Source: CAZLGC01 sp964559275
GTDB lineage: Bacteria > Patescibacteriota > CALEFQ01
Direction of reading: 5' to 3'
Length of the DNA: 44,762 bases
NCBI GenBank assembly: GCA_964559275.1
Contig: CAZLGC010000002.1
Location: forward strand, 1 to 44,762
Shown here: positions 15,179-22,974 of the stretch, one piece after another
Numbering within the stretch: the first letter of the stretch is position 1
How the letters are laid out: each line of letters opens with the position of its first letter
Notes under the pieces: generated by a model
Seen by the model: only the letters and a program-made list of their open reading frames with translations
Databases searched by the model: none
Told to the model about the DNA's origin: nothing
Translations under genes and position numbers: made by a program

Positions 15179-16102
15179 TCAGGCGTTGATGTCAACCCCC
15201 CTGAGTACCTGCCGATGAGTCTTCGGTGAGTCGTAGCTGGTCTTGTCATCCAGAAGTTCCGGTTCGAAGACAGGATCTTGTCGTAGATACTCCCATTCGG
15301 CCAGGACCCGCTTTTCGGCCGCTGGGCGCAAAACCGAAGGTAATCGGGGAATACGTTGCACATCCGCCGAGAAGACCTCCGGGGCATCCCAGCCACCCAT
15401 GCCGACAAAGATCGGTTGTTCGATCGGGATCTCCGAAAAGATCTGTCGAACCAGGTCAAGATCCTGTGTCTGCGTGGAATTTTCCGCCAAGGCGAACAGA
15501 CAGTGATGCAACCAGAAGTTCAGGACATAGACGCCGTCGGGAATCGGCGAATTGTATGAAGCATCGAACGTCTCCGGAGCATTGGTATACGCCCAGGAGA
15601 CGATCTCGTAGACCGGCTGCCAGTTATCACACTGGTGGCCAATCTGCAGAGCCAGCCCGGTCGCATGCGACAACAGGTAGGCCCTGAGACAACGCTCCTC
15701 CTCCTCATCAGTGAGCGGCTCGAGCAACTCACGAACATGCGCCGGCCGGAATTGCTCCTGCCAGATCTCGCGATCCGACGAGGTGAAATCGTAGTCCATC
15801 ACCTCCCGAAAGCACTCCAGAGCATACTGCTCGTGACCGGAGTCCAGTGCCTCACGCACCCCCCAGCAGAAGTTACGTGCTCCTAGAACTGAAATCTCTG
15901 TCGAATAGAGATCTCTGTTCAGTTCAGCGATCTCGGCTTCCAGATCTGCAACCTGTTCCTCGAGATTGAGATTGTGGAAACTTTTTCCCAAAAGCTTATC
16001 CACCAGGTCATCAGCCCGGTGACGTTGAACATCGAATTCCGTCCAGATAAAAAGGGACACGCCAATCAAAAACAGGACCAAAATCCACGGCAATGCTTTC
16101 AT
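15179..16102 (-). CDS. Membrane-anchored protein of unknown function (orphan cassette 1)
   Basis: 307 residues that I do not recognise. The ATG at 16102 is chosen because it follows AAGGAGGA at ideal distance and starts MKALPWILVLFLIGVSLFIW, one membrane helix. An in-frame start at 16159 would add 19 charged residues and lie upstream of that site. After the helix comes a short coiled-coil-like stretch (NLNLEEQVADLEAEIAELNR), then a mostly helical, acidic, Trp- and His-containing domain, probably outside the cell, ending with FVGMGGWDAPEVFSADV near residue 232 and a helix-rich tail. Few lysines, and many ATC, CTG, GAG and CAG codons, set it apart from its neighbours. It stands alone with its own promoter and terminator between rnhA and rnpB. 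Confidence 0.85.
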   Translation of the reverse strand: MKALPWILVLFLIGVSLFIWTEFDVQRHRADDLVDKLLGKSFHNLNLEEQVADLEAEIAELNRDLYSTEISVLGARNFCWGVREALDSGHEQYALECFREVMDYDFTSSDREIWQEQFRPAHVRELLEPLTDEEEERCLRAYLLSHATGLALQIGHQCDNWQPVYEIVSWAYTNAPETFDASYNSPIPDGVYVLNFWLHHCLFALAENSTQTQDLDLVRQIFSEIPIEQPIFVGMGGWDAPEVFSADVQRIPRLPSVLRPAAEKRVLAEWEYLRQDPVFEPELLDDKTSYDSPKTHRQVLRGVDINA

Positions 16103-16149
16103 CTTTTTCCTCCTTGTTTTTCGGTTGATTGATTCAAGCAATCTGCTTA

Positions 16150-16178
16150 TTTCTAGCACATAAAGTCTAAGTTGTCAA
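16150..16178 (-). promoter_or_regulatory. Sigma-70-type promoter of orphan cassette 1
   Basis: TTGACA (16178-16173), a 17-base spacer and TAGAAA (16155-16150). A strong AAGGAGGA at about 16115-16108 lies between it and the ATG at 16102. The -35 begins just downstream of the rnhA terminator. Confidence 0.8.
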
Positions 16179-16181
16179 GAT

Positions 16182-16210
16182 AAAACAGAAAACCCAAAAA
16201 GGCTTTCTGT
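16182..16210 (-). terminator. Terminator of the recJ-rnhA unit
   Basis: ACAGAAA and TTTCTGT arms with a short extra GCC/GGG pairing and a T5-containing loop, then TTTTA on the minus strand. It lies 23 bases after the rnhA stop and immediately ahead of the next promoter. Confidence 0.75.
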
Positions 16211-16232
16211 CTGATATTCAAGTGATCACAAT

Positions 16233-16676
16233 TTAATGGAAATTGCCAAAATCCTGGCCGTCAAACTTGCCATCTAGAGCTTTGTTCACCAAAGCATCCG
16301 CCTCGGTATTCTTTTCGCGCGGGACATGTTGGAAGCTGATATTGCTAAATTGATTGGTCCGTTTCAAAACCTCAGCAAAAAGCGGTTTCAGGTCGACATT
16401 TTTGACTTTGTATTCCCCGCGAAGCTGTTTGACAATGAGTTCACTGTCCAAATTCACAATCAACTCTTCCACTTTCAGCTCCGCTGCCAAACGCAACCCA
16501 GCTAGCAAGGCCTGGTATTCGGCTTGGTTGTTGGTGGCTTCACCGATATATTCCTTGAATGACTTAGTTCTTGTCTCACCACTATCAGCTTCTATCTTAA
16601 GCACGCCGCCGATGCCGGCCGGACCGGGGTTACCTCTGGCTCCCCCATCAGTAAAAAGTTTTCCTTTAGTTGCCAT
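16233..16676 (-). CDS. rnhA: Ribonuclease HI family protein
   Basis: 147 residues that cut the RNA strand of RNA-DNA hybrids. TDGGARGNPGPAG at 9-21 supplies Asp10. NNQAEYQALLAGL supplies Glu53, LDSELIVKQL Asp77, and EADALVNKA Asp127, so the full catalytic set is present. It lacks the basic handle of Escherichia coli RNase HI and resembles the shorter bacterial/archaeal-type RNase HI. Its ATG lies 11 bases inside the end of recJ, so the two are translationally coupled, which fits a joint role in removing RNA primers or R-loops. A terminator follows. Confidence 0.93.
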   Translation of the reverse strand: MATKGKLFTDGGARGNPGPAGIGGVLKIEADSGETRTKSFKEYIGEATNNQAEYQALLAGLRLAAELKVEELIVNLDSELIVKQLRGEYKVKNVDLKPLFAEVLKRTNQFSNISFQHVPREKNTEADALVNKALDGKFDGQDFGNFH

Positions 16677-18384
16677 GTTTTTGGATATCTAAAACTTGCA
16701 TTTGGATCTCACGATTACCGTTCCATTCATTTACTTCCATCTCGTAGGCGACATCGACTTTGTCCTTGAAATTAACCTGGTCAACCAAGTCGCCCAACCC
16801 GAAGGCAATTGCCGGAAAAATCTTGTTTTCCGGGCCCTGGCTTTGTAAATCAAGCTTGAGATGCTTCCCAAGATTACCAACTGCCCGGACACTGGTGACT
16901 GTTAATCCCCTGGTGGCAAAGCGCGGTTTTTCGTTGGCAAATCCGTGCGGTTTGAAAGCCTGCAGCGAATCGATTGTATCCCAATTTATTTCGGCTGGCT
17001 CCAGTTCTTTATCAATAGCCAGTTCACCCTTAAGGTCTTCTGCGGAAAGCTGCTGGCGGGTAAGGCGACACAGGCGATCAGAAAAGGCTGCCAGCTTTTC
17101 ATTTCTGATGGTACAGCCAGCGGCCTGAGAATGACCGCCGTATTTTTCCAGAAGCTCATCACAAGTACGAATAGCTTCTATAATGTTGAATTTAGCGGTA
17201 CTGCGGGCGGAACCGACGGAGTAAGTTTTCTTCTTTTCCAAAACCAGAACCGGGCGTGAATGTCGTTCGCAAAGCTTGCCGGCCACCAAGCCAACTACAC
17301 CCGAAGGCCAGTTGGAACTCTGCGCAATCAACATTCGCTTGTCATCTGTCACTTCACCGATTTGAGCTTCCGCTTCCTGCATGTATTTTTCCGTCACCAC
17401 CTGGCGCTCGCGGTTTATCTGGTCTAGAGTCTGCGCCAGCTCATTGGCCTCAGCCGATTCAGTCGCCACCAAAAGGTCAAAGGCTGTTTGCGAATGTCGG
17501 AGGCGCCCGGCAGCATTAAGACGTGGGCCGATCCGGAAGCCGATATCAGTGGTGTCAATTTCCTCGACATTAACCCGGGCCTTTTCCATCAAAGATTTGA
17601 ATCCGAGCCGCTTAGTTCTCTCCAGGACCAGCAGCCCATATTTAACCAAAGTACGGTTTTCACCAATTATCGGGCAGCAATCCGCCACCGTTCCGACTGC
17701 CACTAGATCCAGATACCATTTTTCGGAGCGCGGTAATTTTTTCGAAGACGGCAATTTCTTCTTGAGAGCCTGAACCAACTTGAAAGCAACGCCGACTCCG
17801 GCTAATTTGTTAAATGGATATTTATCACCGGGACGGGAAGGATTTATAACCGCGTCGGCAACCGGAATTTTGTCAGGCACACTATGATGATCGGTAACAA
17901 CGATGTCCATGCCTAGTTTTTTAGCCAGGGCCGCTTCTTTGACATTGGTAATCCCGCAGTCAGTGGTCAAAATCAGTTGAATCTTACGCTTAGCAAATTC
18001 TCTAACAAACTTTTCGTTCATACCGTACCCCCCCTCCTGACGAGAGGGAAGATGGACTTCAACATCACCGCCCAAACCGGTAAGAACTTCGTGCAGCATG
18101 ACAGCGCTGGTCACTCCGTCGGCATCATAGTCACCATGTACCAGTATTTTTTCTTTCTTTTTCAAAGCCTCCAAAATTCGCGCGACTCCCTTATCCATGT
18201 CCGTCATCAAAAAAGGATCATGTAAATCGGCCTCGTAATCAGGATTGAAGAACTCGTCGATAGCTTTTTGATCATGTAAGCCACGATTGTAGAGAAGTTG
18301 TAAAACCACCTCCGGGTGTTCCGGAAATTTCTGGGCGAAGCTGGCCGGTACTGATTTGGCTATTTGCCACTGTTTTTGATTCAT
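16666..18384 (-). CDS. recJ: Single-stranded-DNA-specific exonuclease RecJ
   Basis: 572 residues, normal length. A 5'-3' exonuclease on single-stranded DNA in recombination and repair. The DHH domain has VHGDYDADG (Asp85, 87, 89), TTDCGI near 140-145 and VTDHHSVPD with DHH at 165-167, then GPRLNAAGRL. The DHHA1 domain carries KYGGHSQAAGC, and an OB-like C-terminal region follows. It is first in a two-gene unit with rnhA, 64 bases below a good promoter. The catalytic motifs are intact. Confidence 0.96.
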   Translation of the reverse strand: MNQKQWQIAKSVPASFAQKFPEHPEVVLQLLYNRGLHDQKAIDEFFNPDYEADLHDPFLMTDMDKGVARILEALKKKEKILVHGDYDADGVTSAVMLHEVLTGLGGDVEVHLPSRQEGGYGMNEKFVREFAKRKIQLILTTDCGITNVKEAALAKKLGMDIVVTDHHSVPDKIPVADAVINPSRPGDKYPFNKLAGVGVAFKLVQALKKKLPSSKKLPRSEKWYLDLVAVGTVADCCPIIGENRTLVKYGLLVLERTKRLGFKSLMEKARVNVEEIDTTDIGFRIGPRLNAAGRLRHSQTAFDLLVATESAEANELAQTLDQINRERQVVTEKYMQEAEAQIGEVTDDKRMLIAQSSNWPSGVVGLVAGKLCERHSRPVLVLEKKKTYSVGSARSTAKFNIIEAIRTCDELLEKYGGHSQAAGCTIRNEKLAAFSDRLCRLTRQQLSAEDLKGELAIDKELEPAEINWDTIDSLQAFKPHGFANEKPRFATRGLTVTSVRAVGNLGKHLKLDLQSQGPENKIFPAIAFGLGDLVDQVNFKDKVDVAYEMEVNEWNGNREIQMQVLDIQKHGN

Positions 18385-18447
18385 CTGTTTTCTAATACGG
18401 GGTTTTAGCTAAATTTAAAAAATACCAAAGGGTCTGGCTCTAGGCCT

Positions 18448-18476
18448 ATTTTAGCGGAAAAAATGAAACGGTGCAA
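18448..18476 (-). promoter_or_regulatory. Sigma-70-type promoter of recJ-rnhA
   Basis: TTGCAC (18476-18471), 17 bases, TAAAAT (18453-18448). It lies between the porB terminator and the recJ start, with no other gene in the 168-base interval. Confidence 0.75.
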
Positions 18477-18515
18477 ATTGAAAGGAACCGTAGAAAATAA
18501 TCTTTTTCCTTAATT

Positions 18516-18547
18516 AAAAAACTCCTCCGCGCCAGAGAGAGTTTTTT
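18516..18547 (-). terminator. Strong terminator at the end of the fermentation operon
   Basis: AAAAAACTC (18516-18524 on plus) pairs with GAGTTTTTT (18539-18547), with further CTC/GAG pairing possible around the loop. A- and T-runs on both sides make it potentially bidirectional. It begins just after the porB stop. Confidence 0.85.
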
Positions 18548-18552
18548 AGGCT

Positions 18553-19458
18553 TTATTTTTGTAAATCTTCCAGTTTTTTCCACTCCCCGTAAACCGAATC
18601 CTTTAACTTAGCCAACTGCTCCTGATTTTCAGGCTCCAGCAAGTGCTTAAACCGTCCTTGAGGCTTGAGAAATTCTTCCAGCGGCTTCGGTTTTTCCACG
18701 GGTACCGTGATTTTGTATTTCCCCTGCTCGACTTCGTAAAGCGGCCAGAAACGAGTTTCGACAGCTAGTTTAGAAAGCTCAATAGCCAAATCCGTATCAA
18801 TTTTCCAGCCCGGCACACAGGGTGATAAAATATTCAAAAAAGTAGGGCCAGTTATTTCCAAGGCCTTCTTGGCTTTATTGTACAAATCCTGCCAGTGCCA
18901 AAGTGCTGCCTGAGCCGCATAGGGAACGTCGTGGGCGGCAATTATCTTCGTAAGATCTTTGCGCCGGTGTTTGCGCCCACCAGGAGTTGTATTGGTGAAT
19001 GTGCCAATTGGGGTAGCTCCCGATTTCTGAACCCCGGTATTCATATAGGCTTGGTTATCATAGCAAACATATAAGAAATCGTGCCGGCGTTCAATAGCCG
19101 CCGACAAAAACTGAAAACCGGCATCATAAGTAGAGCCGTCTCCGCCAAAGACAACAAATTTAATCTTTTTGTCACTGGAAAGACGATCCTTTTTCTGCAG
19201 CACCCGGTAGGCTGATTCCAGTCCGCTCACCGTGGCCGCTCCGTTTTCTAGTAGTGAGTGAATCAAGGGAACCTTCCAAGATGTCTGCGGATAGATGGTA
19301 GTCGTAACTTCCAGGCAACCGGTGTTAACCGCTACTACGACCGCGTCATTAGTCGCCCGCAGAAGATGCCGGACAATCAAAGTAATCGGGCAACCACTGC
19401 AGGTTCTGTATCCCGGTGCTAGAGTTGTTTTTTTATTTGTCAGTTCCTTCAGTTGCAT
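18553..19458 (-). CDS. porB: Pyruvate:ferredoxin oxidoreductase, beta subunit
   Basis: 301 residues, the thiamine-diphosphate-binding subunit. It converts pyruvate and CoA to acetyl-CoA and CO2 and passes electrons to ferredoxin. CSGC at 20-23, Cys48 and Cys213 (SPCVPGW) are placed to hold the proximal [4Fe-4S] cluster. The thiamine diphosphate motif begins GGDGSTYDAG at about 105 and ends with DNQAYMNTG near 134-142. It is last in porG-porD-porA-porB, the order of the four-subunit enzyme in Thermotoga and archaea. A related 2-oxoacid cannot be excluded as substrate, but the neighbouring pduL and ackA favour pyruvate. Confidence 0.94.
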   Translation of the reverse strand: MQLKELTNKKTTLAPGYRTCSGCPITLIVRHLLRATNDAVVVAVNTGCLEVTTTIYPQTSWKVPLIHSLLENGAATVSGLESAYRVLQKKDRLSSDKKIKFVVFGGDGSTYDAGFQFLSAAIERRHDFLYVCYDNQAYMNTGVQKSGATPIGTFTNTTPGGRKHRRKDLTKIIAAHDVPYAAQAALWHWQDLYNKAKKALEITGPTFLNILSPCVPGWKIDTDLAIELSKLAVETRFWPLYEVEQGKYKITVPVEKPKPLEEFLKPQGRFKHLLEPENQEQLAKLKDSVYGEWKKLEDLQK

Positions 19459-19491
19459 GATAATAACGCAAAATTATTTTTTTGGATCTTT

Positions 19492-20643
19492 TTAACTTAG
19501 GTTGTCTTTAACCATTTTCACGATGTCCTCTACCGTAACATCTCTGCCTCCTAATCCGTAGACAATATTGGAAAATTCCGGCTGTTCTCTGAGTTCATAG
19601 AGCGCGTTTTGGAACTCACCTGAGAGTGGTGACTCGGCTCCGAAAGACAGAGAGCGATCGTAGCAGAGAACCTTTTTAACATTTTTTAGCGCGGAGCGGA
19701 TTTCCGCGTACGGGAACGGTCGGAAAAGCCGCGGTTTTAGAAGCCCGATGCGCATACCCTCGCCCCTTAACTTATCCACAGCCTCTTTGGCGGTACCTGC
19801 CGTGGAATTAGCGAATATCAGAACTATATCAGTTTCCTTAAATTCAGGCACCACTTTCCCCTGCTCATAAAGTTCAAACAACGGGTAGCTGCGACCGGTG
19901 AGCGCTGATAACTCAGCCCCATATTCCAAATATTTGCCCTGGGCCTGCAGCAAGGCCTCGTGACGCTCAATAGCTGTCTCCATGTAGCTGTTCGGGAGCT
20001 GAACAGCACCGAATGTGGACGGACTGTCAACGTCCAGCGCTGATTTTTGGACATAACGCTCCCCTACAAAATCATGAGCGGTGTCATCAGGCAGAATTTC
20101 CAAATTCTCCAGGCAATGAGTCGTCACAAAACCGTCTTGCAAAACCATCGCCGGTAGTTGAATATCCCTGTCTTCAGCTATCTTAGTCACCAGCAACATA
20201 TTATCGTATACTTCCTGCACGTTTTCGGAAAAAATCTGAATCCAGCCTAAGTCTCTCGCCCCCATGCTATCCGAGTGGTCGCAGTGAATATTGATCGGCG
20301 CCGATATAGTTCGATTTCCCAGCGCCATTACAATTGGTTGGCGCAAACCGGAAGCCACCCCCAGAACTTCCCACATCAGGGCTAGACCTTGCGAAGCGGT
20401 GGCCGTCATTACCCGGGCACCGGCAGTCGCCGCGCCGACGGCTATACCCATGACCGCATGCTCCGATTCCGCGCGCACGATTTCAGCCTCTGATTTACCA
20501 GCAGCGACATAGTTAGCAAAAGTCTCAATTATTTCGGTCTGTGGCGTGATCGGATAAATCGGTACTACGTCAGCCCGAAGCTGGCGCATCGCCTCGGCGA
20601 CGGCCTGGGAACCGGTCAGAATTGTTTTGGTATTATCACTCAT
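19492..20643 (-). CDS. porA: Pyruvate:ferredoxin oxidoreductase, alpha subunit
   Basis: 383 residues. The N-terminal pyrimidine-binding domain opens TGSQAVAEAMRQLRADVVPIYPITPQTEI, a hallmark of PorA, here given as its key segment IYPITPQTEI near 24-33. ATASQGLALMWEVLGVASG and NIHCDHSDSMGARD follow. The transketolase C-terminal-like domain starts near 275. The start overlaps the porD stop by 8 bases, and porB follows after 33. It pairs with PorB to form the active site. Confidence 0.94.
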   Translation of the reverse strand: MSDNTKTILTGSQAVAEAMRQLRADVVPIYPITPQTEIIETFANYVAAGKSEAEIVRAESEHAVMGIAVGAATAGARVMTATASQGLALMWEVLGVASGLRQPIVMALGNRTISAPINIHCDHSDSMGARDLGWIQIFSENVQEVYDNMLLVTKIAEDRDIQLPAMVLQDGFVTTHCLENLEILPDDTAHDFVGERYVQKSALDVDSPSTFGAVQLPNSYMETAIERHEALLQAQGKYLEYGAELSALTGRSYPLFELYEQGKVVPEFKETDIVLIFANSTAGTAKEAVDKLRGEGMRIGLLKPRLFRPFPYAEIRSALKNVKKVLCYDRSLSFGAESPLSGEFQNALYELREQPEFSNIVYGLGGRDVTVEDIVKMVKDNLS

Positions 20644-20911
20644 CTTTCATCTCAATAGCCTTCGGCTTAGCCGGGCAATTGCGAGCGCAAATTCCGCAGC
20701 CCTTGCAATAAGTCAAATCTACCCCAGTAACTTTATCGCCGTCACTTTGCCAACACTGATCCGGACAGAAATTAACGCAAAAATGGCAATTGATACAATT
20801 GTTCGGATGGTAAACCGGTTTCTTTCCGGAACGCCAGCTACCAGTTTTGTAATCGGCAGATGAGCCCGGACGATCAAGGCGACCACCTTTGGTTGTTAAG
20901 ACTTCGGTCAT
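20636..20911 (-). CDS. porD: Pyruvate:ferredoxin oxidoreductase, delta (ferredoxin-like) subunit
   Basis: 91 residues. Two [4Fe-4S] motifs are clear: Cys39-42-45-49 and Cys69-72-75-79, each ending Cys-Pro. They carry electrons from PorB to external ferredoxin. The ATG at 20911 is preferred because it lies one base after the porG stop; a second ATG at 20923 would overlap porG and add four residues. The N-terminal stretch RPGSSADYKTGSWRSGKKPV matches the usual PorD lead-in. It sits between porG and porA, overlapping porA by 8 bases. Confidence 0.93.
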   Translation of the reverse strand: MTEVLTTKGGRLDRPGSSADYKTGSWRSGKKPVYHPNNCINCHFCVNFCPDQCWQSDGDKVTGVDLTYCKGCGICARNCPAKPKAIEMKDE

Positions 20912-20912
20912 A

Positions 20913-21473
20913 TTAGAATCCATCTTCTGCTCGCCGCATGGCAGTGACATTTTTGGCACCGACCGCGGCGTTATATTTTTTGGTAAAAAACTCACTGACA
21001 ACTTTTTGCAAAATTTCTCCGTCCACAAAACCAGCCGCCTTATTGGCAGCGGCCAGGATAGCAGTATTGGGCAGATCTTTACCGAAGACTTCCCGGGCAA
21101 TGCCGGTAGCGTCAACGGTGATTACCCGCTGCGTCACATCCAGCTGATTCAGGAGGTCAGTAGCCGACTGCGTGGTATTTACCACCAGAAATCCGCCGGG
21201 ACGCAAGCCTTCAGTCACCTCCTCGCAACTCAGCAGGGTCGGGTCAATAACAATTACTGTATCCGCTTCGTGGATATCGCTATGAATGCGAACAGGTTGA
21301 TCACTCAGACGCACGAACGCATTCATCGGCGCCCCCATCCGCTCGGGACCGTAGCTCGGGAAAGCCTGGACAAATTTCTCCATCGCAAAGCCAGCCTCCG
21401 CGACAAAATGTGCGGCCGATTTGGCCCCCTGCCCAGCCCGAGCATGTATTCTGATTTCGTATATTTCCGACAT
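20913..21473 (-). CDS. porG: Pyruvate:ferredoxin oxidoreductase, gamma subunit
   Basis: 186 residues, typical for the stand-alone gamma subunit, which binds CoA in the four-subunit enzyme. The N-terminus EIRIHARAGQGAKSAAHFVA with the Gly-rich turn, followed by SYGPERMGAPMNAFVRLSD, is diagnostic. It begins one base after the stop of the TSP3 repeat protein and ends one base before porD, so translation of all three is probably coupled. Confidence 0.94.
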   Translation of the reverse strand: MSEIYEIRIHARAGQGAKSAAHFVAEAGFAMEKFVQAFPSYGPERMGAPMNAFVRLSDQPVRIHSDIHEADTVIVIDPTLLSCEEVTEGLRPGGFLVVNTTQSATDLLNQLDVTQRVITVDATGIAREVFGKDLPNTAILAAANKAAGFVDGEILQKVVSEFFTKKYNAAVGAKNVTAMRRAEDGF

Positions 21474-21474
21474 G

Positions 21475-21921
21475 TTAAGCTTCTAACCACCCATCCCCCA
21501 GTGGATTATAACCGTTATCGACCTCGTCGCCGTCTTTGTAGGTATCACCGTCGGTATCAGCATTTTCCGGATCAGTGCCATATTCATTTTCCTCGGAATC
21601 TGTCAGGCCGTCATTATCAGTATCAGAATCACGCGGATCAGTCCGCCCACTTTCTACTTCCTCGAAATCGGTCAGACCGTCATTGTCAGTATCCGCGCTT
21701 TTGTGATTAGTTCCCTGCTCCTGTTCTTCCAGGTCAGTCAACCCGTCACCATCGCTATCCACATCAGCTGCTGTTTCTGAGTCCTCCTCCACTGGTTGTA
21801 CCTGGCTGGTCGCGCCGTCCCCCCGCAAATCAGAGCAGGTGAATCCCAGCCCCATTAACCCAAAAAGGCAGATGAATAAAACAACGATGACACCTATTTT
21901 GTGAAGACCACTCTGTTTCAT
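21475..21921 (-). CDS. Exported or membrane-anchored protein with calcium-binding TSP3-type repeats
   Basis: 148 residues. The N-terminus has two lysines and a hydrophobic stretch at about 9-28, a signal peptide or anchor. The Cys at 29 follows GFT, a poor lipobox, so a lipoprotein is doubtful. A short linker leads into tandem thrombospondin-type-3-like repeats from about residue 53: DSDGDGLTDLEE, DTDNDGLTDFEE, DTDNDGLTDSEE and a final DTDGDTYKDGDE. Such Asp-rich loops bind calcium, so it should be an extracellular structural or linker protein. Oddly, its ATG overlaps the ackA stop by 4 bases (ATGA) and its stop is one base before porG, embedding it in a cytosolic energy operon. Confidence 0.88.
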   Translation of the reverse strand: MKQSGLHKIGVIVVLFICLFGLMGLGFTCSDLRGDGATSQVQPVEEDSETAADVDSDGDGLTDLEEQEQGTNHKSADTDNDGLTDFEEVESGRTDPRDSDTDNDGLTDSEENEYGTDPENADTDGDTYKDGDEVDNGYNPLGDGWLEA

Positions 21922-22973
21922 TTTTGCAGGAGTTTAATTATATCCCTGGCAATCAGCTTTTCCTCTTCCGGCTGAAAATGATGGATCGGAATATTTTTGA
22001 TCATTTCGAAATCCTTTGTTACCAAATCGCGCACTGTCTGGCTGCCATAGCCTATGGCGCCGGTAAATACAATGGAATCAACGGATCCCAGCACCGCCAG
22101 ATATGAACCGATGTATTTACGGATGTGATAAGCGTAATAATCGAGCGCGAACTGGGCCATTTTATTACCCGATCTAGCCGCATCCTGGATCTCGATCATG
22201 CCGGAACAAATACCGGACAACCCGCACATACCGGATTCCTTATTGAGCATGTGATAAACTTCATCCACACTCATCCCTTCTTTCCTTTGCAGATACAAAG
22301 GAATCGTGACGTCAATATCGCCACTGCGAGTCATCATCACCAGCCCCTCAATGGGTGTGAAGCCCATACTGGTATCAACTGCCTTGCCTTTTTGAACAGC
22401 CGTCATACTAGCGCCCCCGCCCAGGTGAATTGTAATCAGATTTAATTCGGAAATATCCTTCCCCAGCTTAGCCGCCGCCTGCAGACTAACCGAGTGATGA
22501 GAAATACCATGGAAACCGAAACGACGAATACCGTACTTTTTCATTAAGTCCGGAGGCAGAGCGTAGCGATAAGCAAGTTCAGGAAGATCTTTGTAGAAAG
22601 CAGTGTCAAAAACAGCGATATTGGGAATATCCGTTCCTAAATTCTGAAAGCTTGCTTCAATACAAGCCAGACCGGGAGGATTATGGAGTGGAGCCAGCTC
22701 ATTGTAGCGGGCCAGTCGGGACAGAATTTCCTCGTTCAGCAAGGTCGGCTCCACAAACTCAGTCCCGCCGTGGACCAAACGATGGCCGACAGCTTTCAGG
22801 TTCAGGTTATCTCCGAGATCTTTCATCATCTGTTGCCAGGCAGCGTTATGATCAGGAACTTTGGTGCCGATATTGCGAATGACTTCCTGCTTAACCACTT
22901 CTAAATTGCCAAAATCGAGCTGGACGTATTTAAGGGATGTGCTCCCGGCGTTGATAACGAGAATAGATTCCAT
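21918..22973 (-). CDS. ackA: Acetate kinase family protein, short form
   Basis: 351 residues, about 50 fewer than typical acetate kinase. It should make ATP from acetyl phosphate. Family landmarks are present: NAGSTSLK (Asn8), GHRLVHGG (Arg65), VFDTAF (Asp123), GFHGISHHSV, DTSMGFTPIEG, TRSGDID (Arg216) and a C-terminal EEEKLIARD. The phosphate loop, usually HLGNGAS, is HLGGGAS (183-189), so the conserved Asn is Gly at 186, as in butyrate kinases, and the GENS motif is replaced by GYGS. Direct coupling to pduL (one base apart) makes acetate the likely product, with a branched or longer acid as an alternative. Confidence 0.87.
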   Translation of the reverse strand: MESILVINAGSTSLKYVQLDFGNLEVVKQEVIRNIGTKVPDHNAAWQQMMKDLGDNLNLKAVGHRLVHGGTEFVEPTLLNEEILSRLARYNELAPLHNPPGLACIEASFQNLGTDIPNIAVFDTAFYKDLPELAYRYALPPDLMKKYGIRRFGFHGISHHSVSLQAAAKLGKDISELNLITIHLGGGASMTAVQKGKAVDTSMGFTPIEGLVMMTRSGDIDVTIPLYLQRKEGMSVDEVYHMLNKESGMCGLSGICSGMIEIQDAARSGNKMAQFALDYYAYHIRKYIGSYLAVLGSVDSIVFTGAIGYGSQTVRDLVTKDFEMIKNIPIHHFQPEEEKLIARDIIKLLQK

Positions 22974-22974
22974 G

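Noticed and set aside
14617..15459. Several short open frames across the RNase P RNA and its surroundings
   Set aside because: The conserved RNA core and P1 pairing explain the sequence, and no protein-like pattern is visible.
20889..21710. A 273-codon plus-strand open frame
   Set aside because: Antisense to porG and the TSP3 gene; its His/Arg/Tyr-rich end mirrors the Asp-rich repeats.
21475..21921. Lipoprotein signal in the TSP3 protein
   Set aside because: The residues before the Cys (G-F-T) do not fit a lipobox; a plain signal or anchor is more cautious.
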